A stretch of 64,000 bases of DNA, taken from positions 2,588,036 to 2,652,035 of the forward strand of contig NZ_LT984895.1 of the NCBI RefSeq assembly GCF_900258505.1, in the 5' to 3' direction. This DNA is from Brachybacterium timonense (lineage in GTDB: Bacteria; Actinomycetota; Actinomycetes; Actinomycetales; Dermabacteraceae). The translations under genes and the position numbers were made by a program. The notes beneath the pieces are model-generated. The model worked only from the letters and a program-made list of their open reading frames with translations, had not been told where the DNA came from and ran no database searches. Shown in pieces: positions 1 to 10,104 of the stretch (position 1 is its first letter; each line of letters begins with the position of its first letter).

Positions 1-1
1 C

Positions 2-1216
2 TCGGCGACGCCTGATGCGCCCCGTGAGCGGATCTCCCAGCGGATCGGGGCGATTTCGCCCTCCGCCACCCTGGCGGTGGATGCCACAGCGAAGGCGCTG
101 AAGGCGCAGGGGCGCCCCGTGATCGGTTTCGGAGCGGGCGAGCCCGACTTCCCCACCCCGCCACACATCGTTCAGGCCGCCATCGAGGCCGCGCAGGATC
201 CGGCGATGCACCGCTACTCCCCCGCCGCGGGCCTGCCCGCGCTGCGTGAAGCGATCGCTGACCACGTGGGCCGCACCGATCAGATCGTCCTGGATGCGGC
301 CCAGGTGCTCGTCACCAACGGCGGCAAGCAGGCTGTGTACCAGGCCTTCGCCACACTGTTGGATCCCGGTGATGAGGTCATCCTGCCGGCGCCGTACTGG
401 ACCAGCTACCCGGAGGCGATCCGCCTGGCGGGCGCCCGTGAGGTGGAGGTCCTAGCCGGTGCGGATCAGGGCTATCTGCCCACCGTCGCTCAGCTTGAGG
501 CGGCCCGCACCGAGCGCACCCGCGCAATCGTGCTGTGCTCCCCGTCGAACCCGACCGGCGCCGTCATGAGCACCGGCCTGATCGAGCAGGTGGGCCGCTG
601 GGCGCTTGAGCACGGGCTGTGGGTGATCAGTGATGAGATCTACCAGCACCTGGTCTACGACGGCACTGACTTCACCTCTGTGCTGCAGGCTGTTCCGGAG
701 CTCGCGCAGACCACGGTGCTGCTCGGTGGCGTCGCGAAGACCTTCGCGATGACCGGCTGGCGCGTGGGGTGGATGATCGGCCCGGCCGACGTGGTCAAGG
801 CCGCCACCAACCTCCAGTCCCACCTGACGTCGAATGTGTGCAACGTGGCGCAGCGCGCCGCGATCGCAGCGCTCACCGGCCCCATTGAGCCGATCGAGCA
901 GATGCGTGAGGCGTTCGATCGGCGCCGCCGCACCATCGTGGAGAAGCTCTCGGCTGTGCCCGGCTTCGAGGTTCCCACGCCGACGGGTGCGTTCTACGCG
1001 TTCCCGGATGTGCGCGGTGCACTCGGGCGAGAGATCCGCTCGCGCCGCGTCGAGACTTCGACGGATCTGGCCACGGTGATCCTCGAAGAGGCTGAGGTCG
1101 CCGCAGTTCCGGGTGAAGCGTTCGGCGCTCCCGGCCATCTGCGGTTCTCCTACGCACTGGGTGATGCGGAGCTCGCAGAGGGCATCGACCGCGTGATCGC
1201 GCTGCTGTCCGAATGA
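2..1216 (+). CDS. Pyridoxal-phosphate aminotransferase (aspartate aminotransferase type), 5' end outside window
   Basis: Class I/II fold-type I aminotransferase, most like bacterial aspartate aminotransferases of the Ib subgroup, which exchange the amino group between aspartate and 2-oxoglutarate in the cytoplasm. The reading frame is open back to the first base of the window and the upstream codons still encode family-typical sequence ([17 protein letters not shown]), so the true start is before the window and the GTG at 77 is internal. Visible landmarks are [10 protein letters not shown], the SPSNPTG substrate loop, [12 protein letters not shown] with the cofactor-binding Asp and Tyr, and [15 protein letters not shown] carrying the Schiff-base lysine. 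The stop overlaps the start of the next gene by 4 bp, so the two are probably translationally coupled. Exact amino-acid specificity cannot be read from the sequence. Confidence 0.9.
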   Translation, partial: SATPDAPRERISQRIGAISPSATLAVDATAKALKAQGRPVIGFGAGEPDFPTPPHIVQAAIEAAQDPAMHRYSPAAGLPALREAIADHVGRTDQIVLDAAQVLVTNGGKQAVYQAFATLLDPGDEVILPAPYWTSYPEAIRLAGAREVEVLAGADQGYLPTVAQLEAARTERTRAIVLCSPSNPTGAVMSTGLIEQVGRWALEHGLWVISDEIYQHLVYDGTDFTSVLQAVPELAQTTVLLGGVAKTFAMTGWRVGWMIGPADVVKAATNLQSHLTSNVCNVAQRAAIAALTGPIEPIEQMREAFDRRRRTIVEKLSAVPGFEVPTPTGAFYAFPDVRGALGREIRSRRVETSTDLATVILEEAEVAAVPGEAFGAPGHLRFSYALGDAELAEGIDRVIALLSE

Positions 1217-2286
1217 CCAACCCCCCGCCCGAGGGGCGCCGTGATCTGCGTGCCCTCCCCAAAGCGCATCTGCACCTGCACTTCACTGGGTCGATGCGGC
1301 CCCGCACACTGCTGGAGATGGCCCAGCAGCGCAGAATCCGGTTGCCGCGGGGCCTCACCGATGGCGTCGGCCTGCAGGTGGAGCCCACGCAGCGCGGCTG
1401 GTTCCGCTTCCAGAGGCTGTACGACGCAGCACGCGCCGTGGTGGACAGTGAAGCGGCGATGCGGCGCATCATCCGTGAGGCAGCGGAGGATGACGCCGCG
1501 GAAGGCTCGGGGCGGCTCGAGCTGCAGGTGGACCCCACCAGCTATGCCCCGCACGTGGGTGGCCTCACGCCTGCCCTCGAGATCGTGCTGGATGAGGCGG
1601 AGGCGTCCGAGCGTGCCACTGGGGTGAGCGTGGGCATCATCGTCGCTGCCTCGCGCACACGTCACCCGCTGGATGCACGCACGCTGGCGCGGCTTGCCGC
1701 ACGGCATGCCGGGCGAGTGATCGGCTTTGGCCTGTCCAATGACGAGCGCCGCGGTGACACGACCGCCTTCGCGCCCGCGTTCCGCATCGCGCAGAACGCC
1801 GGACTCGCGTCCGTGCCGCACGGTGGTGAACTGCTGGGCCCGGACCATGTGCACAACGTGGTGACGTCGCTGCATCCGGACCGGCTGGGGCACGGGGTGC
1901 GCTGCGTAGAGGATCCCCGATTGCTGGAGCAGATCGTTGACTCGGGCATCGGTCTGGAAGTGTGCCCGGCGTCGAACGCGTCGCTGGGCGTCTACGCAGA
2001 GGCCACCGATGTGCCGCTGCGCGCCCTCACTGATGCCGGGGCCGCGGTCGCACTCGGCGCAGATGACCCGCTGCTGTTCGGCTCGCGCCTGCTGGAGCAG
2101 TATGAGACGGCGCGCATCATGGGTTTCAGCGATACCGAGCTCGCCGCGCTCGCAGCAAGCTCGATCCGCCTCTCCCGCGCTCCCGAGGACGTCACCGCCC
2201 GCCTCCTGGCAGGGGTGGAGGACTGGCTCAGCGGTCCTGCCCTGCTCCCTCCTCCGGAAGAGCAAGGAAGAACTGCGCAGCGGTGA
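1213..2286 (+). CDS. add: Adenosine deaminase family protein
   Basis: A 357-residue metal-dependent deaminase of the amidohydrolase superfamily, expected to hydrolyse adenosine (or a related aminated purine) to inosine plus ammonia in purine salvage. The N-terminal zinc motif is [11 protein letters not shown] (around residues 17-27), HGGE replaces the common HAGE, LGHGVR is present, and GADDP matches the family TDDP motif with the metal-binding aspartate. Length is normal for the family. The ATG overlaps the aminotransferase stop (ATGA). The 3' end runs 59 bp into the 3' end of galK on the other strand. Some members of this family act on adenine or other purines, so the substrate is inferred. 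Confidence 0.85.
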   Translation: MTNPPPEGRRDLRALPKAHLHLHFTGSMRPRTLLEMAQQRRIRLPRGLTDGVGLQVEPTQRGWFRFQRLYDAARAVVDSEAAMRRIIREAAEDDAAEGSGRLELQVDPTSYAPHVGGLTPALEIVLDEAEASERATGVSVGIIVAASRTRHPLDARTLARLAARHAGRVIGFGLSNDERRGDTTAFAPAFRIAQNAGLASVPHGGELLGPDHVHNVVTSLHPDRLGHGVRCVEDPRLLEQIVDSGIGLEVCPASNASLGVYAEATDVPLRALTDAGAAVALGADDPLLFGSRLLEQYETARIMGFSDTELAALAASSIRLSRAPEDVTARLLAGVEDWLSGPALLPPPEEQGRTAQR

Positions 2287-3475
2287 ATCCGTGCTCGGCG
2301 AAGGCCGACGCGATCGCCTGCGCCACCTGCTGCGCGGCATCCGCCTCGATCAGCGCGATGGTGGAGCCACCGAAGCCGCCGCCGGTCATCCGCGCACCGT
2401 ACGCACCGGCAGCACGGGCCGTGTCCACGGCGACGTCAAGCGGCGCAACGGTCACCTCGTAGTCGTCGCGCAGCGAGTCATGGGAGGCGTTCAGCAGGGC
2501 CCCGAGCTCGTCCACGTGCTCACGCACCGTGCCTGCGGCCAGCAGGTCGTCGAATCGCCGCACTCGATGGATCTCGGTGATGATGTGGTGGGCTCGGCGG
2601 CGCACGACCTCGTCCTCGATCCCGTCGAGCCGGGCGAGGGCCTGCTCCTCTCCGAGGTCGGCGAGGTCGCGCAGGGTCGGCACGTCCAGAGTGCGAGCGG
2701 CGGTCTCGCTGTCGGCACGGCGCGCGGCGTACTCGCCGTCCACATGGGAGTGCTCGGCGCGGGTGTCGGTGATGAGCAGGGCGAGGTCCTGAGAGGCGAG
2801 ATCCCACGGCACCGGACGGGTGGAGAAGTCGCGGCAGTCCAGGAACAGGGCATGGCCCTCGCGTGAGAGCACGGACGCGGACTGGTCCAGCCCACCGGTC
2901 GAGGCGCCGGCGAAATCGGTCTCCGCGCTGATGGCAGCTTTGACGCGTTCAAGCGGCGTGGTGCCCAGCGACAGCAGCGACTCCATGGCCTCAGCGGCGG
3001 CGCATTCGAGTGCCGCCGAGCTGGACAGTCCCGAGCCGAGCGGCACCTGTCCGTCGATCAGCAGGTCCATGCCCTGCGTGGTGGAGCCGGAGATGAACGG
3101 GCGCAGCGCCCACAAGACACCAGCGACGTACGCGGGCCAGCCCGTCACGTTCTCTGGTGACAGGTCATGGGAGTCGATCTCGAGCACCTGCTCGCTCTGC
3201 GCGGAACGCAGCCGCAGCAGATTCATAGGGGTGCGGGCCGCAGCCACGAAACAGCGGTGCGAAATAGCCATCGGCAGGCACAGGCCGTCCTGATAATCGA
3301 CATGCTCACCAATGATGTTCACGCGACCCGGCGCGGACCAGACACCGTCGGGCTCATAGCCGTACGCGTCAACGAACAGGTCGCGTGCACGCTGGGCTGC
3401 GGCCTCCCGCTCAGGGGCCTGTGACAGGGCGACCTGGTCAGAATCGGTGGGCTGCCCGGCGGCGGTGGAGCTCAT
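2228..3475 (-). CDS. galK: Galactokinase
   Basis: GHMP-family kinase that phosphorylates galactose at C1 with ATP, the first step of the Leloir pathway. The galactokinase signature PGRVNIIGEHVDYQDG lies near residues 55-70, the GHMP ATP-binding motif is PLGSGLSSSAALE, and the C-terminal motif is MTGGGFGGSTIAL. The ATG at 3475 is preferred over the longer open frame because AAGGA sits about 7 nt upstream of it; the predicted protein is 415 residues, close to the family norm. No galT or galE is beside it, so this is a solitary galK. The coding ends of galK and add overlap by 59 bp tail to tail, with no room for an independent terminator between them. Confidence 0.93.
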   Translation of the reverse strand: MSSTAAGQPTDSDQVALSQAPEREAAAQRARDLFVDAYGYEPDGVWSAPGRVNIIGEHVDYQDGLCLPMAISHRCFVAAARTPMNLLRLRSAQSEQVLEIDSHDLSPENVTGWPAYVAGVLWALRPFISGSTTQGMDLLIDGQVPLGSGLSSSAALECAAAEAMESLLSLGTTPLERVKAAISAETDFAGASTGGLDQSASVLSREGHALFLDCRDFSTRPVPWDLASQDLALLITDTRAEHSHVDGEYAARRADSETAARTLDVPTLRDLADLGEEQALARLDGIEDEVVRRRAHHIITEIHRVRRFDDLLAAGTVREHVDELGALLNASHDSLRDDYEVTVAPLDVAVDTARAAGAYGARMTGGGFGGSTIALIEADAAQQVAQAIASAFAEHGFTAAQFFLALPEEGAGQDR

Positions 3476-3555
3476 GAGGGTCCTTCCGTGAGGGGACGCG
3501 CTCACCTGCCCCGGTGCCCGGGTGGGGCGAGCACGGTGCTGTGCGGTCCTTGATT

Positions 3556-4737
3556 CTATCCACGGCCCCCGGCATCCCGGGCAGGACGCGGGGCGATGCA
3601 GGTGACGGAAGCTGAGGAGAACGGTGCGCCCGCTGTACCCAGACCGTCGGTATCACAGCGCAGAACGGTGATCACGTCGGCTTCCTGCGCCGCGACGAGC
3701 ACCAGATCTCCACACACCGTGAAGTGCCGAGGGTGCGCGCCCACTGCCGCCTCCTCGAGCACGCGGATCCGCGATCCGTGCTGTGTCAGCGGTTCGTACG
3801 GGCAGCGCACGAGGGTGTCGGGGCCGCGCCTGGCCATGAGCATGGTGCCGGGCTCGGGGCCGAGCGCGATATGGGATGGCGCGTCCTGCCCGTCGGCCGG
3901 TGCACCCCCGGGGACCTGCTCGGTCAGTTCCCAGCCGGGTTCCGCATCGGTCGGGTGGAACAGCGCGATAGTGCCGTTCAGTTCGCAGGCCACGAGCAGC
4001 TCGCCGCTGCCAGGCACCTGCACCAGGTGTCGCGGCCCGGAGCCGACGGGGAGGTTCAGGCGGCCCGCAGGGATGGGAACACCGCGAGGGTCCTGCCGGA
4101 ACAGATCAATGCGGTCGAGCCCGAGGTCCGGGACGGCCAGCAGGCGGGTTCCATCCGGTCGGCGTACGTGCACGATCTGATGCGGGTGTGCCTGCCGCGT
4201 CGCAGCGTCCGCATCGGCATCGGCGTCTCCCGCCTCGGCCACGTCGCTCGCGGACGCCGACGACACCTGCGGACGGTGGTCGATCGTCTCCACCGGCGCC
4301 CCGTCGGCGCCGAGCCGGACGGTTTCCACGGCACCGGAGCCGTAATGCGCCACCAGCACGGTGCCCGGTGTGAGGCCGTGCTCGAGGTGACACGCACCGG
4401 AGCCGACCAGGTCCAGATCACCGATGAGCTGGAGCTCACCGCCGCTCGGATCGACCGCAATGGCGAGCAGATGCGACGGAGAGGTCTCGGTCACCGCGAG
4501 GAGCACACGAGCGTCGTGGCTCCACAGCACGAAGCTGGGGTCGGCCGCTTCGAAGCTGCCGCGGCGTTCACACGACGTGCCGGTCAGGGCGAGTATCTCC
4601 ACCCCAACGCCGCGGCCCGTCCCGGTGCGCGAGTAGCAGCCGGTGGCCAGCAGCAGCGGCGTGTCGGACGCGAGGTCGCTGCTGGCATTGAGATCTGTGG
4701 CGGAACGCTGACTGGCGGTCGTCGTCTGAGCGGTCAC
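3556..4737 (-). CDS. Lactonase-family seven-bladed beta-propeller protein
   Basis: A 393-residue protein with the layout of the lactonase family (PF10282, the YbhE/6-phosphogluconolactonase type): repeated propeller strands such as DPSFVLWSHDARVLLAVTE, GACHLEHGLTPGTVLVAHYG and GPRHLVQVPGSGELLVACEL. Proteins of this family hydrolyse 6-phosphogluconolactone or act as cytoplasmic propellers of unknown substrate. There is no signal peptide. The GTG start at 4737 has AGGAG upstream and overlaps the stop of the ThrE-family exporter (GTGA), so the two genes are likely co-translated. A run of Asp-Ala residues around position 160 looks like a loop insertion between blades. A role in the oxidative pentose phosphate pathway is possible but no pathway partner is adjacent. 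Confidence 0.75.
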   Translation of the reverse strand: MTAQTTTASQRSATDLNASSDLASDTPLLLATGCYSRTGTGRGVGVEILALTGTSCERRGSFEAADPSFVLWSHDARVLLAVTETSPSHLLAIAVDPSGGELQLIGDLDLVGSGACHLEHGLTPGTVLVAHYGSGAVETVRLGADGAPVETIDHRPQVSSASASDVAEAGDADADADAATRQAHPHQIVHVRRPDGTRLLAVPDLGLDRIDLFRQDPRGVPIPAGRLNLPVGSGPRHLVQVPGSGELLVACELNGTIALFHPTDAEPGWELTEQVPGGAPADGQDAPSHIALGPEPGTMLMARRGPDTLVRCPYEPLTQHGSRIRVLEEAAVGAHPRHFTVCGDLVLVAAQEADVITVLRCDTDGLGTAGAPFSSASVTCIAPRPARDAGGRG

Positions 4738-6200
4738 GGTGTCTCCTGCGGCGGATCGGTGCGAGCACTGGGAACGCTGTCGAATCGTTCGAGCTCTTCC
4801 AACATCTCCGGGGTGAGCGCCGCCATCTCAGCGGTCATCGTGGACGGCTCGATCACACCGATCCCGCGTCGTCGGCGCTGCCGGGAGATCGTGGCGCGAC
4901 GGCGGCGCGGCGTGGTGAACGGTGTGGTGATCACCGGGGTGTAGATGATGCCGGTGCGGCGGGTGCGGCGGATGACGCGGGAGATGAGCAGCTGGCCCAG
5001 CACAGCGCCAGCCGCGATAGCAACTGCGATCTCCGCGGCAGAGAACAGTTCGAAACCGCCGCTGACCACGTCATCCCCGAGCGCCAGCAGACCCCGGTAG
5101 ATGCGGGACCCCGGAACCAGCGGGATCACGCCGCCCATCACGAACATGAGCGCGGGTGCACGGAACCGATCGGCCAGCAGCACCGACACAGCGCCGATGA
5201 TGAACGCGGTGATGCCCACAGCCCAGACGCGCTCAATCAGCAGACCGCTCAGCAGATGACTCAGCACCGAGGACAGCAGCGCGATCGCTGCCATCCACAC
5301 GAGATGGCGTGCCGGCGACTGGGCGCCGATGGCGTAGCCGATGCCGATCGCGCCACCGGAGACACCCAGCACCACCACGGAGACGAGTGAGACAGGCATG
5401 GCGGCGGAGACGGCGATGTCCACACCGACGGCGTCGGCCAACAACAGGCCACCGCGCACGCCCACCACGAGACCGACCGTGAGCATGATCGTCTCCAGCA
5501 CCCGTCCCGCCGCTGTGATGTACCACCCGGTGATCGCGTCCTGCATCGCGCCGATCGAGGTCAGGCCCGCGAGCATCACGATGATGCAAGCCACCACCAC
5601 GATGGACGAGTTCACGGTCGGGTCGATCCGCCCCACCACTATGGCGCTCAGCACCGCCACGAAACCGGCGGTTGCCTGGGTGTAGAACAGCGGGATCTGG
5701 CGCTTGCCGAACAGGTCGGCGATGCACAGCAGCAGGCCGCTCACGATCGCCGCGGCGATCATCACGAGGGTTCCGGCGCCCAGGCCGAGCGCTGCACCAC
5801 CGCCCACGACCGCGTACCCCGCACAGACCATCGGCAGGCTGTACAGCGGCTTGGACTGTGGGATCTGTTCGACGCGACGGCGCGCCTCAGCAAGGTCGAG
5901 CTCGCCCTCGACGTAGCCGATCGTGACCTTCTCGAAGGCGTCCAGGCGGGCGAAGTCCTGCACACGATCGCTGGCCGCACGGATCCTCGTGAACGGTGAG
6001 GAGGTCTCGTCGGCCAGATAGGAGATGGCGACCTCGTCGAAGGTGACCTGCACGGACACATTGCGCAGGCCGGATGAGCTGGTGACCCGCAGCATCGTGG
6101 CCGTGACCTCGGAAGCGGCGGCGCCGTTGGTGAGCATGCCTTCGCCGATCCTCATGGCGAGGTCGAACACGTCATGCAGTCGCGCGATGTCGGTGGGCAC
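4734..6200 (-). CDS. Threonine/serine exporter family membrane protein (ThrE type)
   Basis: Two-domain exporter of the ThrE family: an N-terminal DUF1212-like cytoplasmic plus membrane region (AMRIGEGMLTNGAAASEV, then helices from about residue 120) and a C-terminal half with further helices including FRAPALMFVMGGVIPLVPGSRIYRGL, the conserved glycine/proline motif of this family. About ten hydrophobic helices are visible. In Corynebacterium ThrE exports threonine and serine. The GTG at 6200 is chosen because the protein then starts just before the conserved region and CACGAT lies 7 nt upstream, which suits a leaderless start; the longer frame would run into DUF3017. The cytoplasmic tail is basic (RRRRATISRQRRRR). 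Confidence 0.8.
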   Translation of the reverse strand: MPTDIARLHDVFDLAMRIGEGMLTNGAAASEVTATMLRVTSSSGLRNVSVQVTFDEVAISYLADETSSPFTRIRAASDRVQDFARLDAFEKVTIGYVEGELDLAEARRRVEQIPQSKPLYSLPMVCAGYAVVGGGAALGLGAGTLVMIAAAIVSGLLLCIADLFGKRQIPLFYTQATAGFVAVLSAIVVGRIDPTVNSSIVVVACIIVMLAGLTSIGAMQDAITGWYITAAGRVLETIMLTVGLVVGVRGGLLLADAVGVDIAVSAAMPVSLVSVVVLGVSGGAIGIGYAIGAQSPARHLVWMAAIALLSSVLSHLLSGLLIERVWAVGITAFIIGAVSVLLADRFRAPALMFVMGGVIPLVPGSRIYRGLLALGDDVVSGGFELFSAAEIAVAIAAGAVLGQLLISRVIRRTRRTGIIYTPVITTPFTTPRRRRATISRQRRRRGIGVIEPSTMTAEMAALTPEMLEELERFDSVPSARTDPPQETP

Positions 6201-6252
6201 GGAGCAGATCGTGTCACACGCCCGGGGTCGGCGACCACGCCCGCCGGGCAGG

Positions 6253-6549
6253 TCAGAGGTTCGGCGTTCCGGCCAGGAGTGCCAGCCCCACGGCGAGCGC
6301 GAGCAGGACGCTGGCATCCACGGCTCGTGAGCGGACCGCCAATGCTCCGACGGCCTGCACCGGCAGCATGATCCTGGCCAGCGCGAGCAGCGTCAGCAGG
6401 AAGGCCAGCATCACACCGGCCAGCGGTACATGCCCCATTGCGCCCACCACCACGATCACGCCGAGCGCCACGAGCGCGACCGTGAGCACCCGCTGGCGCC
6501 GGAGGGCACCGCGCAGGGATCGAGGGGACGGGGCAACCACGTTCGCCAT
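6253..6549 (-). CDS. DUF3017-type small membrane protein
   Basis: A 98-residue protein with a basic N-terminus (SLRGALRRQR) and three hydrophobic helices, matching the actinobacterial DUF3017 family of unknown function. The family is often found near purine or one-carbon genes, but here it lies between a ThrE-type exporter and aspA. It is transcribed away from aspA, and the 82 bp between the two starts must hold both promoters. The purine-rich GGGGGA upstream of the ATG is a possible ribosome site. Confidence 0.7.
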   Translation of the reverse strand: MANVVAPSPRSLRGALRRQRVLTVALVALGVIVVVGAMGHVPLAGVMLAFLLTLLALARIMLPVQAVGALAVRSRAVDASVLLALAVGLALLAGTPNL

Positions 6550-6580
6550 CGTACGGTCCCCCGGCGCATGCCGTCGGCGC

Positions 6581-6586
6581 TACCCT
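6581..6586 (+). promoter_or_regulatory. Probable aspA -10 element (TACCCT)
   Basis: TACCCT matches the hexamer found repeatedly before starts in this window. A transcript from here would have a leader of about 38 nt carrying AGGAGGA at 6617-6623. Confidence 0.45.
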
Positions 6587-6631
6587 GGGTGGCGGCAGAG
6601 TCGCCGCACCCGTTCCAGGAGGATTCCCCCT

Positions 6632-8137
6632 ATGACCGCCGCCACAGACCGAGCTTTTCGCGTTGAGAAGGACCTGTTGGGACAGCGGGAGGTTCCCGCG
6701 GAGGCCTATTACGGGATCCAGACGCTGCGGGCGACTGAGAATTTTCACATCACCGGCGTGCCGGTGAGCCACTTTCCGAAACTGATCGTGGCGCTCGCCC
6801 AGGTGAAGCGGGCTGCGGCGCGGGCGAACCGGCAGCTCGGCACGCTGGATGCGGAGCGGGCGCAGGCGATCGAGCAGGCGTGCGCGGAGATCGTTGACGG
6901 CGCCCTGCACGAGCATTTCGTGGTGGACATGATCCAGGGCGGTGCCGGTACGAGCACCAACATGAACGCCAATGAGGTGATCGCGAACCGGGCGCTGGAG
7001 ATCCTGGGGCACAGCCGCGGTGAGTACACGCATCTGCATCCGAACAATCACGTGAACCTGGGCCAGTCCACGAACGATGTCTATCCGACGGCGGTGCGGC
7101 TGGCGATGCTGCTGTCCTTCCCCGATCTCACGGGGGCGATGGACACGCTGATCGCGGAGCTGCGCGCCAAGGGGGCGGAGTTCGCGGATGTGCTGAAGGT
7201 GGGCCGCACCCAGATGCAGGATGCGGTCCCGATGACGCTGGGCCAGGAGTTCCACGGCTGGGCCACGACGATCGCGGAGGACGTCGAGCGTCTCACCCGG
7301 ACGGCGCGGCTGTTCCGCGAGGTGAACCTGGGGGCGACGGCGATCGGCACGGGCATCACCTCGGACCCGCGGTACGCGAAGCTCGCGGTGCACGAGTTGG
7401 CTGAGCTGACATCGATCCCGTTCCGTGTCTCCGCAGATCTGGTGGAGGCGACCAGCGATACGGGTGCTTTCGTCACGTTCTCCGGTGTGCTCAAGCGGAT
7501 CGCGGTGAAGATCTCGAAGGTGTGCAACGACCTGCGGTTGCTGTCGTCGGGGCCGCGCACGGGATTCGCGGAGATCACGCTGCCTGCGGTGCAGCCGGGC
7601 AGCTCGGTGATGCCGGGGAAGGTGAACCCGGTGATCCCGGAGGTTGTGAACCAGGTGGCGTTCGAGGTGATCGGTAATGATCTGACCGTGACCTTCGCCG
7701 CGGAAGGCGGTCAGCTGCAGCTGAATGCTTTCGAGCCGGTGATCTGCTTCAACATCCTGGAGTCCACGCGGATCATGACGCGGGCGATGACCACGCTGTC
7801 CGAGCGCTGCATCACGGGGATCACGGCGAACACCGAGATGCTGGATGACTATGTGCATCGCTCGATCGGCGTGATCACCGCGCTGGTTCCGGTGATCGGG
7901 TATGGGCCGTCCACGGAGATCGCGCAGGAGGCATTGCGCACGGGCCGCCCTGTCAAGGAGCTGGTGCTCGAGCGGGGTCTGCTGGATGAGGCACGGCTTG
8001 AGGGGCTACTCTCCCCCGCCGCCCTGACGCGTCCGGTGCGGCCGACGGCGACGGGCACCATCCCGGTGCTGCCTGAGGGCGAGGAGACACGGACGGTAGA
8101 GCCTGCGCTGCGTTCGGTGGACGACACCGACTACTGA
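6632..8137 (+). CDS. aspA: Aspartate ammonia-lyase (aspartase)
   Basis: A 501-residue member of the fumarase/aspartase superfamily that converts aspartate to fumarate and ammonia. The superfamily signature GSSVMPGKVNPVIPE holds the flexible catalytic loop serine. GGAGTSTNMNANEVIANRA and GRTQMQDAVPMTLGQE are the other two conserved regions, and the alternation YGIQTLRATENF near the N-terminus is typical of aspartase rather than class II fumarase. The ATG at 6632 has a strong AGGAGGA site 8 nt upstream; the open frame extends further 5' but is not needed. The C-terminal tail of about 25 residues is longer than usual and acidic. The gene is monocistronic and divergent from DUF3017. Confidence 0.92.
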   Translation: MTAATDRAFRVEKDLLGQREVPAEAYYGIQTLRATENFHITGVPVSHFPKLIVALAQVKRAAARANRQLGTLDAERAQAIEQACAEIVDGALHEHFVVDMIQGGAGTSTNMNANEVIANRALEILGHSRGEYTHLHPNNHVNLGQSTNDVYPTAVRLAMLLSFPDLTGAMDTLIAELRAKGAEFADVLKVGRTQMQDAVPMTLGQEFHGWATTIAEDVERLTRTARLFREVNLGATAIGTGITSDPRYAKLAVHELAELTSIPFRVSADLVEATSDTGAFVTFSGVLKRIAVKISKVCNDLRLLSSGPRTGFAEITLPAVQPGSSVMPGKVNPVIPEVVNQVAFEVIGNDLTVTFAAEGGQLQLNAFEPVICFNILESTRIMTRAMTTLSERCITGITANTEMLDDYVHRSIGVITALVPVIGYGPSTEIAQEALRTGRPVKELVLERGLLDEARLEGLLSPAALTRPVRPTATGTIPVLPEGEETRTVEPALRSVDDTDY

Positions 8138-8318
8138 GAGTCACGCCTGGCTGCGCTCCTCTCCTCACGCTGATCGCCCTCGGCGGCGGTGCGACGCGTC
8201 GTGTCTCACCGTGCGCACAACACTGACGGTCGCTTCCGGGTGTCGTGCAGAGAATCGTTCTATCGTGGCCCTCGGGGCACGGCGGATGCCGTGCTGTTGG
8301 AGAGGAGCGCGTTCCGGC

Positions 8319-10043
8319 ATGCGGCAGCATCGACTCGCACACGGGCATCGGAAGAATCAGATCGACGGGGGCATCAGCGTCGAGCAGCAGAGTCCCGAGC
8401 ACGCGGACGGCGATGTCTCACGCCGCGGCATGCTCCACCTGGGTGCGGTCGGCGCCGTCATCGGCGGCGGGATGCTCACTGCCTGCACCGACGGTGGGAC
8501 GTCCGCGGATCCCTCCGCTGGATCGGATCAGGGTGGCGACGCCTCGCAAGCGCCGGAGCCGAAGACGCCCGCGCAGCTCGCTCGTGAGGCCGTCGCCGCG
8601 TTGCCGACGCACGATGATCTGGTCGGTGACCTCACCGCGCTCGATCTGAGCGGCGCCACCGGAGCGCAGATCACACTGCAGCACTCCGCCGCGCTCACCG
8701 CGCTGTCCACCGCGCTGGATGTCGCGGTGACGAAGATCCTGCGCGAGAGCAGCCTGCGTGAGGAGGAGCCGCCGCAGATCGCCTCGCGGGTCTTTGCGGC
8801 AGGCCCCGAGCTCGTGGGCTCGGTGCTCGATGTGACCGACGGTGAAGGCACCTGGGCGGCCACCCTCTGGCACCTGTGCGACGAGGACTGCGTGGTGACC
8901 TCACCCGCTCTGATCGGTGCTTCCGCGTGGTCCGACTTCACCGAGCAGGTGCGCACTGCGCTCGGTGAGGTCGAGGGCGCCGATGCTGACAAAACTGTGG
9001 AGCAGATGGCCGAGCAGCCGCGTCCCTGGGGCAACGGCCCGGCCATCATTCCGACCGCCGAGGGCAGCGCTCAGGTGCTCTTCTCCTCAGCTCCCCTGGC
9101 TGATGCTCCGGGCGAGCTGCTCGTCGAGATTCCTGCAGAGCAGATGACCGAGCTGTGGTCCGCGATCGGTCAGCGGGCGGTGGATGCGGTGGCGTCCCCG
9201 GCGGCGGTTGATCTCGAGGCTGCGTCGGCGGCGCATCGACCGGTGAAGCGCTCTGCCCGCTCACAGCTGGAGGTGGATGGCGATTCGTCGGCTGCACCGC
9301 GCCAGAGCGAGGGGCCTGGCCCGCGCACGCAGCTTGCGCCGCTTGCCGAGGAGGGGAAGCCGCCGTCGGCGGTGGCGGCTCCGGATGCCCGCGCGCTGCG
9401 CACGGTGGCGCTGACCTTCGATGATGGCCCGGCCGGGGACCTCAATACGGTGCTGCGCGAGCATCTGGCAAAACATGGCGCCGCCGCGACGTTCTTCATG
9501 ATCGGGCAGAGCGCCGAGGCTGATCCGGACACGGTGCGGAAGACCGCCACAGCAGGCCACGAGATCGGTGGACACAGCTGGTCCCATCCGGATCTCACAC
9601 GGGTCTCCGACCAGAAGCTCGCCAGCCAGTTCGACCGCACCGCCGAGATTCTCACCGAGCTCACCGGCAGGGCTCCCCTGCTGATGCGCCCACCGTACGG
9701 TGCCGTCAACAAGCGCGTCGAGCAGGCAGCCAGCGATCGCCAGGAGGGCGTGCAGCTGTGGAGTGTCGACTCGCTGGACTGGAAGCTGCGCGACGTGCAG
9801 AAGAACCTCGACACGATCACCTCGACCTGCAGCCGCGGCAGCGTCGTGCTCATGCACGAGATCCATCAGGCATCGGTGGACACAGTGCCGCAGCTGCTGG
9901 AGTGGTTCACCTCCGGCGAGTACACGCTGGTGACCTGCTCAGAGATGGATCTGAACCGGCTGATGCCCGCTGAGCCCGAGGGCGATCAGCAGGGGCAGGA
10001 CGGCGCTTCGGCAAGCGACGGCGGCGGCGAGACCGGGCAGTGA
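8319..10043 (+). CDS. Polysaccharide deacetylase (NodB domain) lipoprotein
   Basis: A 574-residue exported carbohydrate esterase family 4 protein. The N-terminus has a twin-arginine-like motif (SRRGML, about residues 34-39) followed by a hydrophobic stretch and a lipobox LTAC, so it is predicted to be a lipid-anchored Tat substrate on the outer face of the membrane. The central 340 residues are poorly conserved. The NodB domain occupies about residues 395-560: TFDDGPAGD with the catalytic base and metal Asp, HSWSH with the two metal His, RPPYGAVN, and LMHEIH. It probably removes N-acetyl groups from peptidoglycan or a wall polymer. The ATG at 8319 has AGGAG 11 nt upstream, a rather long spacing. 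The tail is Gly/Asp/Gln rich. Confidence 0.8.
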   Translation: MRQHRLAHGHRKNQIDGGISVEQQSPEHADGDVSRRGMLHLGAVGAVIGGGMLTACTDGGTSADPSAGSDQGGDASQAPEPKTPAQLAREAVAALPTHDDLVGDLTALDLSGATGAQITLQHSAALTALSTALDVAVTKILRESSLREEEPPQIASRVFAAGPELVGSVLDVTDGEGTWAATLWHLCDEDCVVTSPALIGASAWSDFTEQVRTALGEVEGADADKTVEQMAEQPRPWGNGPAIIPTAEGSAQVLFSSAPLADAPGELLVEIPAEQMTELWSAIGQRAVDAVASPAAVDLEAASAAHRPVKRSARSQLEVDGDSSAAPRQSEGPGPRTQLAPLAEEGKPPSAVAAPDARALRTVALTFDDGPAGDLNTVLREHLAKHGAAATFFMIGQSAEADPDTVRKTATAGHEIGGHSWSHPDLTRVSDQKLASQFDRTAEILTELTGRAPLLMRPPYGAVNKRVEQAASDRQEGVQLWSVDSLDWKLRDVQKNLDTITSTCSRGSVVLMHEIHQASVDTVPQLLEWFTSGEYTLVTCSEMDLNRLMPAEPEGDQQGQDGASASDGGGETGQ

Positions 10044-10104
10044 CCTGGGCGCGGCCGTTCCGGTCGCGCCGATGCGGCGAACGCTCGCCGCACTGAGTAC
10101 CACC

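Noticed and set aside
6368..6631. Extended N-terminus of aspA in the open frame
   Set aside because: The extra 88 codons overlap the divergent DUF3017 gene, lack family similarity, and the ATG at 6632 has a strong ribosome site.
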